From NCBI GenBank assembly GCA_002840435.1, contig PHAT01000003.1:186001-250000 (forward strand): DNA of 64,000 nt, in the 5' to 3' direction. The DNA comes from Deltaproteobacteria bacterium HGW-Deltaproteobacteria-6 (GTDB taxonomy: Bacteria > Desulfobacterota > Syntrophia > Syntrophales > Smithellaceae). A model generated the notes under the pieces. That model was not told the origin of the DNA. It did not search any database and saw only the letters and a program-made list of their open reading frames with translations. Shown here piece after piece: positions 54,643-63,560 of the stretch (position 1 is the stretch's first letter; every line of letters starts with the position of its first letter). The translations under genes were made by a program, and so were the position numbers.

Positions 54643-55560
54643 CTACAGTAGATGGCCTACTGCTTTGGTAAATCTCTCCTTACGGATGGCGGGTGTTTCG
54701 CCGCCTCCCAAAGCTTTCCCTTCATCTTTTAATTCGGCAATACGATTTTGCGGCGAAGGATGCGTCTTGGCAAAATCAGATCCGCCCGGTTTTATTTGCT
54801 GGGCCATTACATTCAGCATATCGACCAGCGCGCCGGGATTGTAACTCAGCCGCTGAAGGATGGACACCGCCGCCGCATCGGCCTGATATTCATAAGATCG
54901 GGAATAGCCTTTATTGATCATCGTGTTGGTAATATCGGAAATGACTCCCCCGAAAGCCTGAGTTAATTGCGCGACTTCCCGGCCGCCGAAGGATTTCGCG
55001 CCTTCCTGAGCTAAAATCGAGAGGGCTTCCGTCGTTCGCGCTTTCTCAATGGCTTTCATGCCGTGTCTTAATTGAACGTGGCCGATCTCATGCGCTAAAA
55101 CCGCGGCCAGCGCATCTTCCGTCCGGCAGCAGCGAACCAGTCCGCGGGTAATAAAGATGTGCCCTCCCGGTGTGGCAAAGGCATTAATATCGTCGGAATC
55201 CAGAACGATGAAATGATACCCGCCGAACAGTTCAGGCATGTCGGAAGCCTGTGCCAGCGTTTGTCCCAGCACGTTAAGATACGCATTAGCCCTGGAGTCC
55301 GGCAAGGCCCGATACTTTCCCAGAACCACCGCGCCGACCGTTCGTCCGATATAGTATTCCTGCTCAGGCGTAAAATCTTCCAGGCTCTTTGCGACGGCCT
55401 TCGCACTTTTGCGGATGGATTCGCCCTGTTCCCTGCTGATCGTTCCGGTTGCCTGCCCCACCGTCGTGGCCACGGTCGTTGCCGTTTCCACGGCGGCACA
55501 ACCTGCCAGGATAATCAAAGTCAGCAGGACCAGCCCTGTTTGCCAGCTTTGTTTAGTCAT
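54643..55560 (-). CDS. M48-family metalloprotease lipoprotein
   Basis: A 305-residue zinc protease with a lipoprotein signal (LTLIILAGCAAVE). The active site is HEIGHVQLRHG (HExxH) and the third ligand Glu lies in YSRSYEYQADAAAV, spacing typical of BepA/LoiP-like M48 proteins. The C-terminal THPSPQNRIAEL is also conserved. It is predicted to sit at the periplasmic face of the outer or inner membrane and take part in envelope protein quality control. Its ATG overlaps the stop of the SH3b gene as ATGA, so the two are translationally coupled and may form a functional pair. Confidence 0.92.
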   Translation of the reverse strand: MTKQSWQTGLVLLTLIILAGCAAVETATTVATTVGQATGTISREQGESIRKSAKAVAKSLEDFTPEQEYYIGRTVGAVVLGKYRALPDSRANAYLNVLGQTLAQASDMPELFGGYHFIVLDSDDINAFATPGGHIFITRGLVRCCRTEDALAAVLAHEIGHVQLRHGMKAIEKARTTEALSILAQEGAKSFGGREVAQLTQAFGGVISDITNTMINKGYSRSYEYQADAAAVSILQRLSYNPGALVDMLNVMAQQIKPGGSDFAKTHPSPQNRIAELKDEGKALGGGETPAIRKERFTKAVGHLL

Positions 55561-56060
55561 GGCCTGCCTCCTTCCCTGCGCAGCGCCAGACGTCCGCCGG
55601 CAATAAAACTCTCCATCTGTTCGGGAGAGACCTTGATGGCTTCCATGCGGTTGATCCAGCTGTAATCAAGATTTTTATTGCTTTTGCGGTACTGGGCTTC
55701 CACTTCTTCGCTGAAGCCCTTGCCCGCCAGGGCAATCTCATCGCCGGAAACGGAAGTTCCCACATTGCTCTGTCCGGCTTTTAAAGCGATCCGTTTATTC
55801 GTCAACGCCGTGGCATGCAGCCATCCCTGAGCTTTTCCGCTCGCGACGGACACTTTCTTCCAGTCTCCTTTTTCATCGAGCACGGCCACCCGTTCGCCAT
55901 AGGATGCCCTGGCGACGATTTTACCCAGATGCGACGGCGTGGCCCGCAGCTGCCCTTCCTTAACCTGGATACTCAGCATTTTCTGCGCCTCCGCTGTTGC
56001 ACCCAGACATAAAACACTCAAAAGCGTGAGGCAAATGATCATGGACAGGTAGCGAAACAT
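55557..56060 (-). CDS. Secreted SH3b-domain protein
   Basis: A 167-residue protein with a signal peptide (MIICLTLLSVLCLGATAEA) and a bacterial SH3 domain over about residues 25-85 (MLSIQVKEGQLRATPSHLG, YGERVAVLDEKGDWKKVS, GWLHATALT). The remaining ~80 residues are helical and of no family I know. SH3b domains often bind peptidoglycan or peptides. The start is the ATG with AAAGGAGG upstream. It is coupled by ATGA overlap to the M48 protease gene downstream, suggesting an accessory or targeting role for the protease (inference). Confidence 0.8.
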   Translation of the reverse strand: MFRYLSMIICLTLLSVLCLGATAEAQKMLSIQVKEGQLRATPSHLGKIVARASYGERVAVLDEKGDWKKVSVASGKAQGWLHATALTNKRIALKAGQSNVGTSVSGDEIALAGKGFSEEVEAQYRKSNKNLDYSWINRMEAIKVSPEQMESFIAGGRLALRREGGRP

Positions 56061-56104
56061 TTCAACCTCCTTTTGCATGCCAATCTTCTTAATGCATGGC
56101 TGAT

Positions 56105-58171
56105 CTAAAAATCGCTGTTGATCATTCTGTTACGAAGTTCCGCAAGCTTACCTTTGTTCCAGCCGGAGATTTTGCTGTAATATTTGGTAAGCTGCGCGAT
56201 CCCTTCAACATCAGACGAACCGCAATAAAAACATTTTTCATCAAGTCCGCGCGCGGTCTTCCCGCAGGAAAGACACGACGTGAACTCCGGCGTGAAGTCC
56301 ATCTGGCGATTGTCGGACCGGTCAAAGACTGAGCGCACAAACCGGGCGAGCGCCTCCGGACCGGGATCAGCATCACCCAGTTGCAAATGGGTAATGACCT
56401 CCCCTGCCATAAACTGATGAAACTTTCCTTCCTCAATAACTCTTTGCAGCGGCGCGATATTCGCCGCGACATTGAGATGCGTGGAGTTCGTATAATAGAT
56501 AGCTCCGGAGGCGATATCACCCTGAACAAAACGACCGGCGGCAGGCGAATAATGTTTCAGATCAAGCCTTGCAAATCGATAGGCCGTGGTTTCCGCAGGC
56601 GTCTGCTCCAGAACAAATTTTACCCCGAGCGCCTCGCTCAAATGATCGGCTTCCTTCTGCATAAAGCCGACAACTCTCAGTCCGAAAGCCATTGCATCCT
56701 GAGACTGATGCAATTCACTGCCCTGAAATATCCGGACCAGTTCGTTCAACCCGACCAGCCCAATAATGTAATAAGAGCGGTTCATTCTTAAAAAAGGGCT
56801 GCCGTCGGCATTCATCGCCAGCACGGCCAGCGGCCCCTGTTCCGCATAAGATAGAAGTTTTTCCAGAAAGTCTTTCTTTTGAATATGCGCTTTGGCCGCC
56901 CTGGCCATCAATTCGCTCAAATCGTTGAAGAGCTTTGTTTCATCACCCTGAGCTTTGTAGCCCAGGCGGGGCATATTCAACGTCACGCTTTGCACGGCCG
57001 CCTGCCGCATGAGCCACGGTTTGGCAAGTTCTCCCCTCGCGGACGCCTCGGGCAGGAAAACATTGTTGAAGCAGCCTGTGGCAAGCGCCGCGGCGGCACG
57101 ATCAAATACAAAACAGGTATTGCCCTGAGCGCCCGCCACATCACAGGCGTGACGGAGCAATTCATCGGCGCGAGGCTCGTGAAAGAACGCTTCGCTGATA
57201 TGGAGAAGCGGCCTGGGCAGAATAAAAGGTCTGCCCGCCGCATCACCTTTTTTAAAGACTTCAAAGATCGCGTAGGCAAAACGCTGCGCCTCCGGCGTAT
57301 AGTCGCGATAGGTTTCCCCGGTGGGTTTTCCCATGGGGCCGATGGCGGGGAGATCGGCCCAGGTTTGGGGCATATCGTAATAAAGATGAATGTCGGTATA
57401 GAGCGCCTGTCCGCCTCGGGTCGCGGACAATTGCGAAAATTCATAGACGAGCATTTGCGCAAACTGCCGGATTTCCTTGTCGCTCTTGCCGCGCAAATAC
57501 GGTGCGAAAGAAATGTTCAGGGCGTCCCAACCGATCGTGCCGGTGAAGTGCCCCTGCAGGACGGCGCTGAACCGCACCATATGCGCCAGCAGCACTTCCG
57601 CGTGCTTGGCGGGTTTGGCGGAATTAATCGCGTGCGGCAGTTTTAGTCCGAACAACTTCAGGTATTCAAGCGACTGGCAGCAACTATAGGGTCTATCGAT
57701 ATAACCCAGCCCGTGAATATGCAAATCGCCCGCCGTGTGCGCTTCTCCGATATCGATGGAAAAGACGTCGTAAAGCGAAAACTCCTTTTTAATGCCTTCG
57801 GCAAAAAGCAGATTGGTCCCCTCGGGAGAATGAGGCGTGTTGGCGTTTTCCTTGTTCTGGTGCAATATGAGTTGACGAACATCGTAGAGGGGAAATCCCA
57901 GCCGGCCATGTAGCCGTCGTTCCTTCTCCAGGCCGCGTTCAATCAGTTTGGCGTTAACCAGTTCACGAACCAGGGACGTTGTTAAAAGACCGATACCGGA
58001 GGCGACGATCTGCTTTTCGACGTCCTTGGAAATTTCCGCGGCCAGCAGATAATCAATGTCCGCTTCGCGCAACAGAGCATCCACAATGCGCTGACGGTTC
58101 CATGGCGCGATCTCTTCGCCGGACGTGCGGATAAATAAAGTCAAATCTGTGGTTTCGGATTGATCAACCAT
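56105..58171 (-). CDS. nrdD: Anaerobic (class III) ribonucleoside-triphosphate reductase
   Basis: A 688-residue glycyl-radical enzyme that makes dNTPs without oxygen. An N-terminal ATP-cone (FIRTSGEEIAPWNRQRIVDALL) serves allosteric control. The catalytic body includes GLGYIDRPYSCCQSLEYL, and VLEQTPAETTAYRFARLD is family-typical. The C-terminal zinc site has CLSCGKTARGLDEKCFYCG, followed by the radical-bearing Gly in KISGWNKGKLAELRNR. The start is set at MVDQSETTD, one base after the stop of the HD gene; the longer frame upstream lies inside that gene. The activase NrdG is not within 60 bp downstream and was not seen elsewhere in the window, so activation must be supplied from a remote gene. 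Confidence 0.95.
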   Translation of the reverse strand: MVDQSETTDLTLFIRTSGEEIAPWNRQRIVDALLREADIDYLLAAEISKDVEKQIVASGIGLLTTSLVRELVNAKLIERGLEKERRLHGRLGFPLYDVRQLILHQNKENANTPHSPEGTNLLFAEGIKKEFSLYDVFSIDIGEAHTAGDLHIHGLGYIDRPYSCCQSLEYLKLFGLKLPHAINSAKPAKHAEVLLAHMVRFSAVLQGHFTGTIGWDALNISFAPYLRGKSDKEIRQFAQMLVYEFSQLSATRGGQALYTDIHLYYDMPQTWADLPAIGPMGKPTGETYRDYTPEAQRFAYAIFEVFKKGDAAGRPFILPRPLLHISEAFFHEPRADELLRHACDVAGAQGNTCFVFDRAAAALATGCFNNVFLPEASARGELAKPWLMRQAAVQSVTLNMPRLGYKAQGDETKLFNDLSELMARAAKAHIQKKDFLEKLLSYAEQGPLAVLAMNADGSPFLRMNRSYYIIGLVGLNELVRIFQGSELHQSQDAMAFGLRVVGFMQKEADHLSEALGVKFVLEQTPAETTAYRFARLDLKHYSPAAGRFVQGDIASGAIYYTNSTHLNVAANIAPLQRVIEEGKFHQFMAGEVITHLQLGDADPGPEALARFVRSVFDRSDNRQMDFTPEFTSCLSCGKTARGLDEKCFYCGSSDVEGIAQLTKYYSKISGWNKGKLAELRNRMINSDF

Positions 58172-58172
58172 A

Positions 58173-59591
58173 TTACACGTTCGTCGGGATGAATTTGTCG
58201 ATATTGCCCAATGCCGCTTCCGCCGCCTTCGACAGTTCTTCATCATGGTCATGGTTGAGCGCAAAGACCCGGAAATGATGGACACGCGCGGGAATGAAGC
58301 GGTAAATCTCGGCCAGCGGTTCGGAGGAAACAAGCCCCGTCACCGGATTGAAGATATTGATGAGTTTGGACGGTACTGCCATCGGATTTAAAGGCCGCGG
58401 ATCCTGCGTCGCCACATCCACGCGAAACGGCAGCTTTTTAAGTTTTGCGGGGAGAAAGGTCTTGATCTTGGCCTCATAATTTTGTGCGTCCGGAAATACC
58501 GTTCCGCGTTGAATCGAATCGATGGATATCTCGGCGGCAAAAGACATTTTCCACTTCAGAACACGGGCATGAATCTTCTGCCATTCCAGCGCCAGTTTTC
58601 GCTTGCGGGCGTCTTTGACGGAAAGCCATCCCTGCACTTCGCTGAACAAGGACCACTCGTCGCAGCGCAAATAGGCGTCGAGATCTTTTACCAGAGAGAC
58701 CGGATACATGAGATGGAGCGTATCGGCGAAAATCTCCTGCAAATGCAAATCCAACGCGCGCGTCGTACGGTGAAAATAGACATTGCTGTATAAATTCAGC
58801 CGGGCGTTAAGAAATCGTCTGAGGGCCGAAATGCCGGACTGATGAAGGGCCAGCCCGTCTTTGGTGAAAAAAGTGTAATAACGCAGACGCGGCATATCGA
58901 CCATGTCCAGTGAAAAACCCGTCATATAAGCGTCACGCTGGACGTAATCGAGATTATCAACCGTGTAAATGCCGGAAAATAACTGCCGGAGCCACTTCAG
59001 CCAGCGCGGCTGCCCAACCTCCTGACGGATGTCAGGCATTTTAATCAGGTAGGCCACCTGTTGCGGGTCTAATTTTTCCCCGCGCGCAAATGCCCCCGAA
59101 GGCCCGCGTGAAATTTGTGAAATCACCTTGCCCAGTTTCCTGATAATGATCTGACAGCCCATATCTTCATGGGTCAGTCCCCAGGCGGAGAGATAATGTT
59201 CATCAAAAAAATGGCCGAACGGACCGTGCCCCACATCATGAAGCAGTCCGGCCAGTCTCAGCAATTCTTCCACATAATTCAACGACGGTGTGTCTTTGCA
59301 GACACTCTTGAGGCTGGGATACAGGTGGCGGGCAAATTCTCCCGCGACATGCATGGTTCCCAGCGAATGCTGAAAACGGGTATGTTCCGCCGCCGGATAA
59401 ACCCAGCGGGCGCTCTGCAGTTGATAAATGTGCCTGAGCCTTTGCATCCAGGGAGAATCAATGATATCTTTTTCCGTTTTTTCCGCAGGCTGTGATTCGA
59501 CCGGAACCGTAAAAAAAGCATACGAGTGAATCGGATCGGCAATGAGCGCCATCCCGGCATAAACATTGGAGGAAAAATCGCTATTTTTCAT
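58173..59591 (-). CDS. HD-domain phosphohydrolase (SAMHD1/dGTPase-like)
   Basis: A 472-residue HD-superfamily protein. The HD signature is split as in dNTP triphosphohydrolases: HTRFQHSLGTMHVAGEF for the first His, LAGLLHDVGHGPFGH for the HD pair, and a later Asp probably in IYTVDNLDYVQRDAYMTG. This arrangement is shared with SAMHD1 and bacterial dGTPases. The ~200-residue C-terminal part is unassigned. Predicted activity: hydrolysis of dNTPs to nucleoside and triphosphate, although other phospho-substrates are possible. It ends one base before nrdD starts, so one transcript would carry both a maker and a probable destroyer of dNTPs. Confidence 0.85.
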   Translation of the reverse strand: MKNSDFSSNVYAGMALIADPIHSYAFFTVPVESQPAEKTEKDIIDSPWMQRLRHIYQLQSARWVYPAAEHTRFQHSLGTMHVAGEFARHLYPSLKSVCKDTPSLNYVEELLRLAGLLHDVGHGPFGHFFDEHYLSAWGLTHEDMGCQIIIRKLGKVISQISRGPSGAFARGEKLDPQQVAYLIKMPDIRQEVGQPRWLKWLRQLFSGIYTVDNLDYVQRDAYMTGFSLDMVDMPRLRYYTFFTKDGLALHQSGISALRRFLNARLNLYSNVYFHRTTRALDLHLQEIFADTLHLMYPVSLVKDLDAYLRCDEWSLFSEVQGWLSVKDARKRKLALEWQKIHARVLKWKMSFAAEISIDSIQRGTVFPDAQNYEAKIKTFLPAKLKKLPFRVDVATQDPRPLNPMAVPSKLINIFNPVTGLVSSEPLAEIYRFIPARVHHFRVFALNHDHDEELSKAAEAALGNIDKFIPTNV

Positions 59592-59654
59592 GGCACTTTA
59601 TTTACATTATTATACTTAAAATATCAATTTTAATGATGAAAGGCTCTGAAACGG

Positions 59655-59682
59655 TATCTCGTATCTCGTATCTCGTATCTCG
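59655..59682. repeat. Four tandem copies of TATCTCG
   Basis: Perfect 7-bp units in the divergent intergenic region between the HD gene and the acyl-CoA synthetase. They lie about 65 bp upstream of the HD-gene ATG and 120 bp upstream of the synthetase ATG. Confidence 0.9.
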
Positions 59683-59802
59683 TCTTTTGTCGTTCGTTGT
59701 TTGTCACTCTTATCCCCCGCACTTAACGTTGACAGATTATTTTAATATGGTATCAAAATGACCGCATGATTTATTCAATGTTATTTTTTGGAGCAAGTCC
59801 CC

Positions 59803-61881
59803 ATGAAAACTTTTTTCTCACCTGCATCCATTGCCGTGATCGGCGCCAGTTCCCGTGAAGGAAGCCTGGGTGGCCAGATCGTCAGAAATCTGATTTATGG
59901 CTACACGGGCCGTATCTATCCCGTCAATCCCAATGCTTCAAACATTCAGTCCCTGCCCTGTTATCCGACAGTGGACGCAATTCCCGGTCCGGTTGATCTC
60001 GCGATAATTATCGTTCCCGCCCCCGCCGTACCCGAAGCACTCGCGTCCTGCGGACTAAAAGGCATCAAACGCGTCATCATCGAAAGCGCCGGTTTCGCCG
60101 AAACAGGCGAGACAGGCCGCCTGCTTCAGGAACGCTGCCTGGCCGTAGCCCGCGCAGCAGGCATCCGCATCTGGGGCCCCAACTGCATGGGACTGGTGGA
60201 TATCCCGAAGAAGTTCTTTTTTACATTCATGCATCCCAATATTTACAAAGACGGCTTGATTGACGGACGTATCTCCATGGTGGTGCAAAGCGGCATGCTT
60301 TCCGCCGGCTTTCTGGCCGATCTGATGAGCGAGCGGGCAATTGGCGTAGCGAAAGCCTGTTCCATCGGCAATAAAATGGACATCGACGAATGCGATGTGC
60401 TGGAATACCTGCTTGCAGACGACGAGACGGACGCCATCGCCCTTTATCTGGAGTCGATTGTGCGGGGGCGCAAATTTCTGGAACTGGCGGACCGGGCAAA
60501 AAAACCGATCGTCCTGCTCAAAGGCGGCAAAAGCATGGCAGGGGCCAAAGCGGCACTTTCCCACACCTCCAGTCTGGCCGGCAACGCGAGGCTGCAGGAC
60601 TCGCTTTTGTCGCTTGCCTCTGTGACCATCGCGCGCGATTTTCAGCAGATGATGGAAATCGCCCGCGCGCTGGCCATGATCAGACAGACCCCCGCAAATT
60701 GCCGGACAGCTATTTTGACGTTCAGTGGCGGCGCAGGAATTCTGTCATGCGATCTGATCGAACAGCAGGGACTTCGGGTCGCGGAACTTTCTACGTCCAC
60801 AAAAACAGAGCTCGCTTCAGTATTTCCCGACTGGCTGCCCGCTTCCAATCCTGTGGACATGTTTCCCGCCTTTGCGCTGAAAGGCCCTATCGCCGCCTAT
60901 GAAGGTGCTTTCAGAGCCGTAGTGAAAGATCCGAAAGTGGATGTCATCTTTCTACACTTCTTCGTAGGCCTTTATCCCAACTACAATCAGTTGAAAATAT
61001 TCAAGGAGGCGGCGGATCGGGAGGGAAAAGTTTTGATCCTCTGGGTCATCGGTCGACGTGACGCGCTTCGAAACTTCAAGCGTGAGGCCGAGGAGCACTC
61101 CATTCCTGTGCACGGAGAATTGTACCGTGCGGTCGAATGCCTGGCCTGTGCCTCGCGGTATACGCCGCGCAAGAAAACATCCCCGCTGATTCATACGGGG
61201 AAATACCGGCTGAAGTCTGCAACCGCATCTATTCTTTCATCCTGCCCCGAACGCGTCTGGGATGAATACGACAGCAAGCGTCTGCTGAAAACCTGCGGCA
61301 TACCGGTGGTTGAAGAAAAGATCGTCTTGTCGGCCGCCGACACGGCAGCCGCCGCCCGCCAGCTTGGCTACCCCGTTGTTCTCAAGGGATTAGCCAAAGG
61401 ACAGGTGCATAAATCGGAGTCCGGGCTGGTTTATTTGGGCATCACATCAGCTGCATCTCTCAAATCCTCTTTTGCCGATCTCACAAAACGAATGAAAGGC
61501 AAAGGAAGAATTCTATTACAGCGGCAGATGCCCATTGAATACGAATTAATTGTCGGCATGGTGCGTGATTTGCAATTCGGCCCCTGCGTCATGTTCGGTC
61601 TGGGTGGCATTTTTTCCGAACTGCAAAAGGATGTCGTCTTCGCTCCCGCGCCGCTTTCCCTGTTAACAGCAAAAGAGCTGATCCAGCGCATCTCGGGGAA
61701 AAAGCTTCTACAGGGCTTCCGCGGCGGAAAACCGCTGGACATGAAACTAATGGCCGAAATATTGGTGAACCTGGGCAATCTCGCTTACGCTCGTCCGGAC
61801 ATCGAACAGATCGACATCAATCCGCTGGTGGTCTGTCAGGGAAAACCGGTCGCGGTGGATGCGACAATTATCAAGGGTTAA
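59803..61881 (+). CDS. ADP-forming acyl-CoA synthetase (acetate-CoA ligase, NDP-forming)
   Basis: A 692-residue single-chain enzyme with fused alpha and beta parts. The N-terminal CoA-binding Rossmann domain starts FFSPASIAVIGASSREGSLGGQIVRNL. The succinyl-CoA-ligase-like middle has SMVVQSGMLSAGFLADLMS, and the phospho-accepting His is in AALSHTSSLAGN. The ATP-grasp beta part is at the C-terminus (LKTCGIPVVEEKIV, GYPVVLKGLAKGQVHKSESGLV, EYELIVGMVRDLQFGPCVMFGLGGIFSE, QIDINPLVV). It couples acyl-CoA cleavage to ATP formation, an energy-saving step in anaerobes. Chain-length specificity cannot be read. The start is the ATG with GGAG nine bases upstream. Divergent from HD-nrdD. Confidence 0.93.
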   Translation: MKTFFSPASIAVIGASSREGSLGGQIVRNLIYGYTGRIYPVNPNASNIQSLPCYPTVDAIPGPVDLAIIIVPAPAVPEALASCGLKGIKRVIIESAGFAETGETGRLLQERCLAVARAAGIRIWGPNCMGLVDIPKKFFFTFMHPNIYKDGLIDGRISMVVQSGMLSAGFLADLMSERAIGVAKACSIGNKMDIDECDVLEYLLADDETDAIALYLESIVRGRKFLELADRAKKPIVLLKGGKSMAGAKAALSHTSSLAGNARLQDSLLSLASVTIARDFQQMMEIARALAMIRQTPANCRTAILTFSGGAGILSCDLIEQQGLRVAELSTSTKTELASVFPDWLPASNPVDMFPAFALKGPIAAYEGAFRAVVKDPKVDVIFLHFFVGLYPNYNQLKIFKEAADREGKVLILWVIGRRDALRNFKREAEEHSIPVHGELYRAVECLACASRYTPRKKTSPLIHTGKYRLKSATASILSSCPERVWDEYDSKRLLKTCGIPVVEEKIVLSAADTAAAARQLGYPVVLKGLAKGQVHKSESGLVYLGITSAASLKSSFADLTKRMKGKGRILLQRQMPIEYELIVGMVRDLQFGPCVMFGLGGIFSELQKDVVFAPAPLSLLTAKELIQRISGKKLLQGFRGGKPLDMKLMAEILVNLGNLAYARPDIEQIDINPLVVCQGKPVAVDATIIKG

Positions 61882-61922
61882 AAGGTTCATACCCCTGCGG
61901 GCATGAACCCCTAAACCCTTTT
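61873..61922 (+). terminator. Terminator of the acyl-CoA synthetase gene
   Basis: Nested stems AAGGGTT/AACCCTT and GGTTCAT/ATGAACC, ending in TTTT. The outer left arm overlaps the stop codon region. Confidence 0.6.
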
Positions 61923-61930
61923 CACCAGAC

Positions 61931-61965
61931 AAAAAAATCCCCGGAAGGTTGCCCTCCCGGGGATT
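61931..61965 (-). terminator. Rho-independent terminator of the porin-like gene
   Basis: Minus strand AATCCCCGG pairs with CCGGGGATT, followed by a run of seven T. Located 34 bp past the stop. Confidence 0.88.
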
Positions 61966-61998
61966 AGTACTAACTTTGGAACAACAACGAACTGATTC

Positions 61999-63396
61999 CT
62001 AGAAGGTCAAGGTCAGCTTGTTGATGAGCAGGTAATCGTTCTGAACTTTGTTCGTCTCTAAGGCGCCTTTATAATAGTCGCCAACCCACCAGTAACCGCC
62101 GCCCAGCATATAGGACAGGTTGTTGGTGATCTTGTAAGTTGCGGTCAAGTCAAATTCGTAACCGTACTCTTTGCTGTACCAAGCGGTAATTGCCGGATTT
62201 TCAATTGCTCTCGCCCAGGAAATAGCCATGTTGATGTCCAGTTTATCCATCGGACGCACACCGCCGTTTAACGAAGCGAACCAGGCATTGGTCATGCCGG
62301 CGTCATTGGTTGATAATGTTCCGGTATCCTTGACATTGGGGTTCTGGCTTGCGTTATGACCGGTAAGTTTGCCGGCCCAGTAATAACGATCAAAATTAAA
62401 CATGATCAAGCAGGGGTTCCAGTCAGTTCCGCCGTTGCCGCTGCCTTCTCTGATCGCCGGAGTTGTTTTGTCGTCGCCAGCCGCTTTGGCTAAGGTCACA
62501 TTGACATAAGCCATACCGAAATCAGCACCGACTTTCAAATAAGCGGACAACATATTGTAATCGACGTTTTCACCAACCGCACCCTGGTCATATTTTGCAT
62601 GCGTTCCAAAAACATAAATAACTTCAGCTTCAGCACTGACCGGACCGAATTTCACTTTGGCATAGGGCAATGCAGCGGTGAACTGCTGACTGTACTGGTA
62701 ACCAAGAGCAGCAGGAAGTCCTTTAAAATAAGCGTTGCGATAATGCTTGAACAACAGACCGGCTGCGCCCTGTTTGAACGTATAATTGACAAACGCGGCA
62801 TACATATCGACGTCGTTGTCCGCCATATTGCCCAAACCTGCTGTATTAGCAGGGGCTTTTCCGGTTATGCTGGCTTCCTTATACTTCAGGATATAACCTC
62901 CGGCAACCAATCCACCTTTGGCAAACAAGTACGTGATTTTCGGCTGCGGCTGCATGGTATCGCCAAACACGGTTCCCCAAGCGCCATCATCCTGATAACC
63001 AACTCTGAAAATACCGATGGGAGAAACATACTGAACGTAAAGCAGATCAAAAGCGATGTTCTCATTTTCGAGCGTGCTTCCAGATGAGTTGACGTCACTG
63101 TTGTTTGCGGCAGCGGGATAGTTGCCAGCTGCTCTGGTTGCTCCCCACGATCTTTCCATGATGTCCGCACGGGTAACCAGCTTCAGGCCCGGAGAAACAA
63201 TAAACTCTGTACCCAGACGCAGTCTCTGATAATACATTGCGGCGCTGGGACCAACACCGTCACGCAAATCGGTTGCTTTCTGGTATATACCAGCCGCATA
63301 ATACTCACCGTTGAATTTTACATCAACGGCCATCGCTGACGTGCTGAAGGCTACGATCAACCCCAGTGACAGCAAAACTAACCAAAATCTCTTCAT
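61999..63396 (-). CDS. Outer-membrane porin-like beta-barrel protein
   Basis: A 465-residue exported protein. The signal peptide (FWLVLLSLGLIVAFSTSAMA) is followed by VDVKFNGEYYAAGIYQKATDL, and the chain is rich in alternating aromatic/polar strands and Gly-Asn-rich loops, ending in the C-terminal LLINKLTLTF with terminal Phe, the usual barrel-assembly signal. It resembles alginate-export/porin-type proteins of Desulfobacterota. A strong AGGAGG ribosome site, a consensus-like -35 and a clean terminator suggest high expression. Substrate unknown; probably a general or organic-acid porin. Monocistronic, convergent with the acyl-CoA synthetase gene. Confidence 0.82.
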   Translation of the reverse strand: MKRFWLVLLSLGLIVAFSTSAMAVDVKFNGEYYAAGIYQKATDLRDGVGPSAAMYYQRLRLGTEFIVSPGLKLVTRADIMERSWGATRAAGNYPAAANNSDVNSSGSTLENENIAFDLLYVQYVSPIGIFRVGYQDDGAWGTVFGDTMQPQPKITYLFAKGGLVAGGYILKYKEASITGKAPANTAGLGNMADNDVDMYAAFVNYTFKQGAAGLLFKHYRNAYFKGLPAALGYQYSQQFTAALPYAKVKFGPVSAEAEVIYVFGTHAKYDQGAVGENVDYNMLSAYLKVGADFGMAYVNVTLAKAAGDDKTTPAIREGSGNGGTDWNPCLIMFNFDRYYWAGKLTGHNASQNPNVKDTGTLSTNDAGMTNAWFASLNGGVRPMDKLDINMAISWARAIENPAITAWYSKEYGYEFDLTATYKITNNLSYMLGGGYWWVGDYYKGALETNKVQNDYLLINKLTLTF

Positions 63397-63531
63397 TTTT
63401 TCCTCCTAAAATTCATTAGAGTCAAAAAGTTTCCGCCTTCTTCTCAAAACGGGCATTTCTTGAAAAAGGCGCCTCTATTCCGTCGCATATTCTGCTTTCA
63501 AGCATTACGAAACGCAAAATACACGTCGCGA

Positions 63532-63560
63532 ACCTAGCATCAGCTCGTTCTCATTGTCAA
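63532..63560 (-). promoter_or_regulatory. Probable promoter of the porin-like gene
   Basis: Minus strand TTGACA with a 17-bp spacer to CTAGGT; a TG just before suggests an extended -10. The leader is about 130 nt. Confidence 0.55.
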
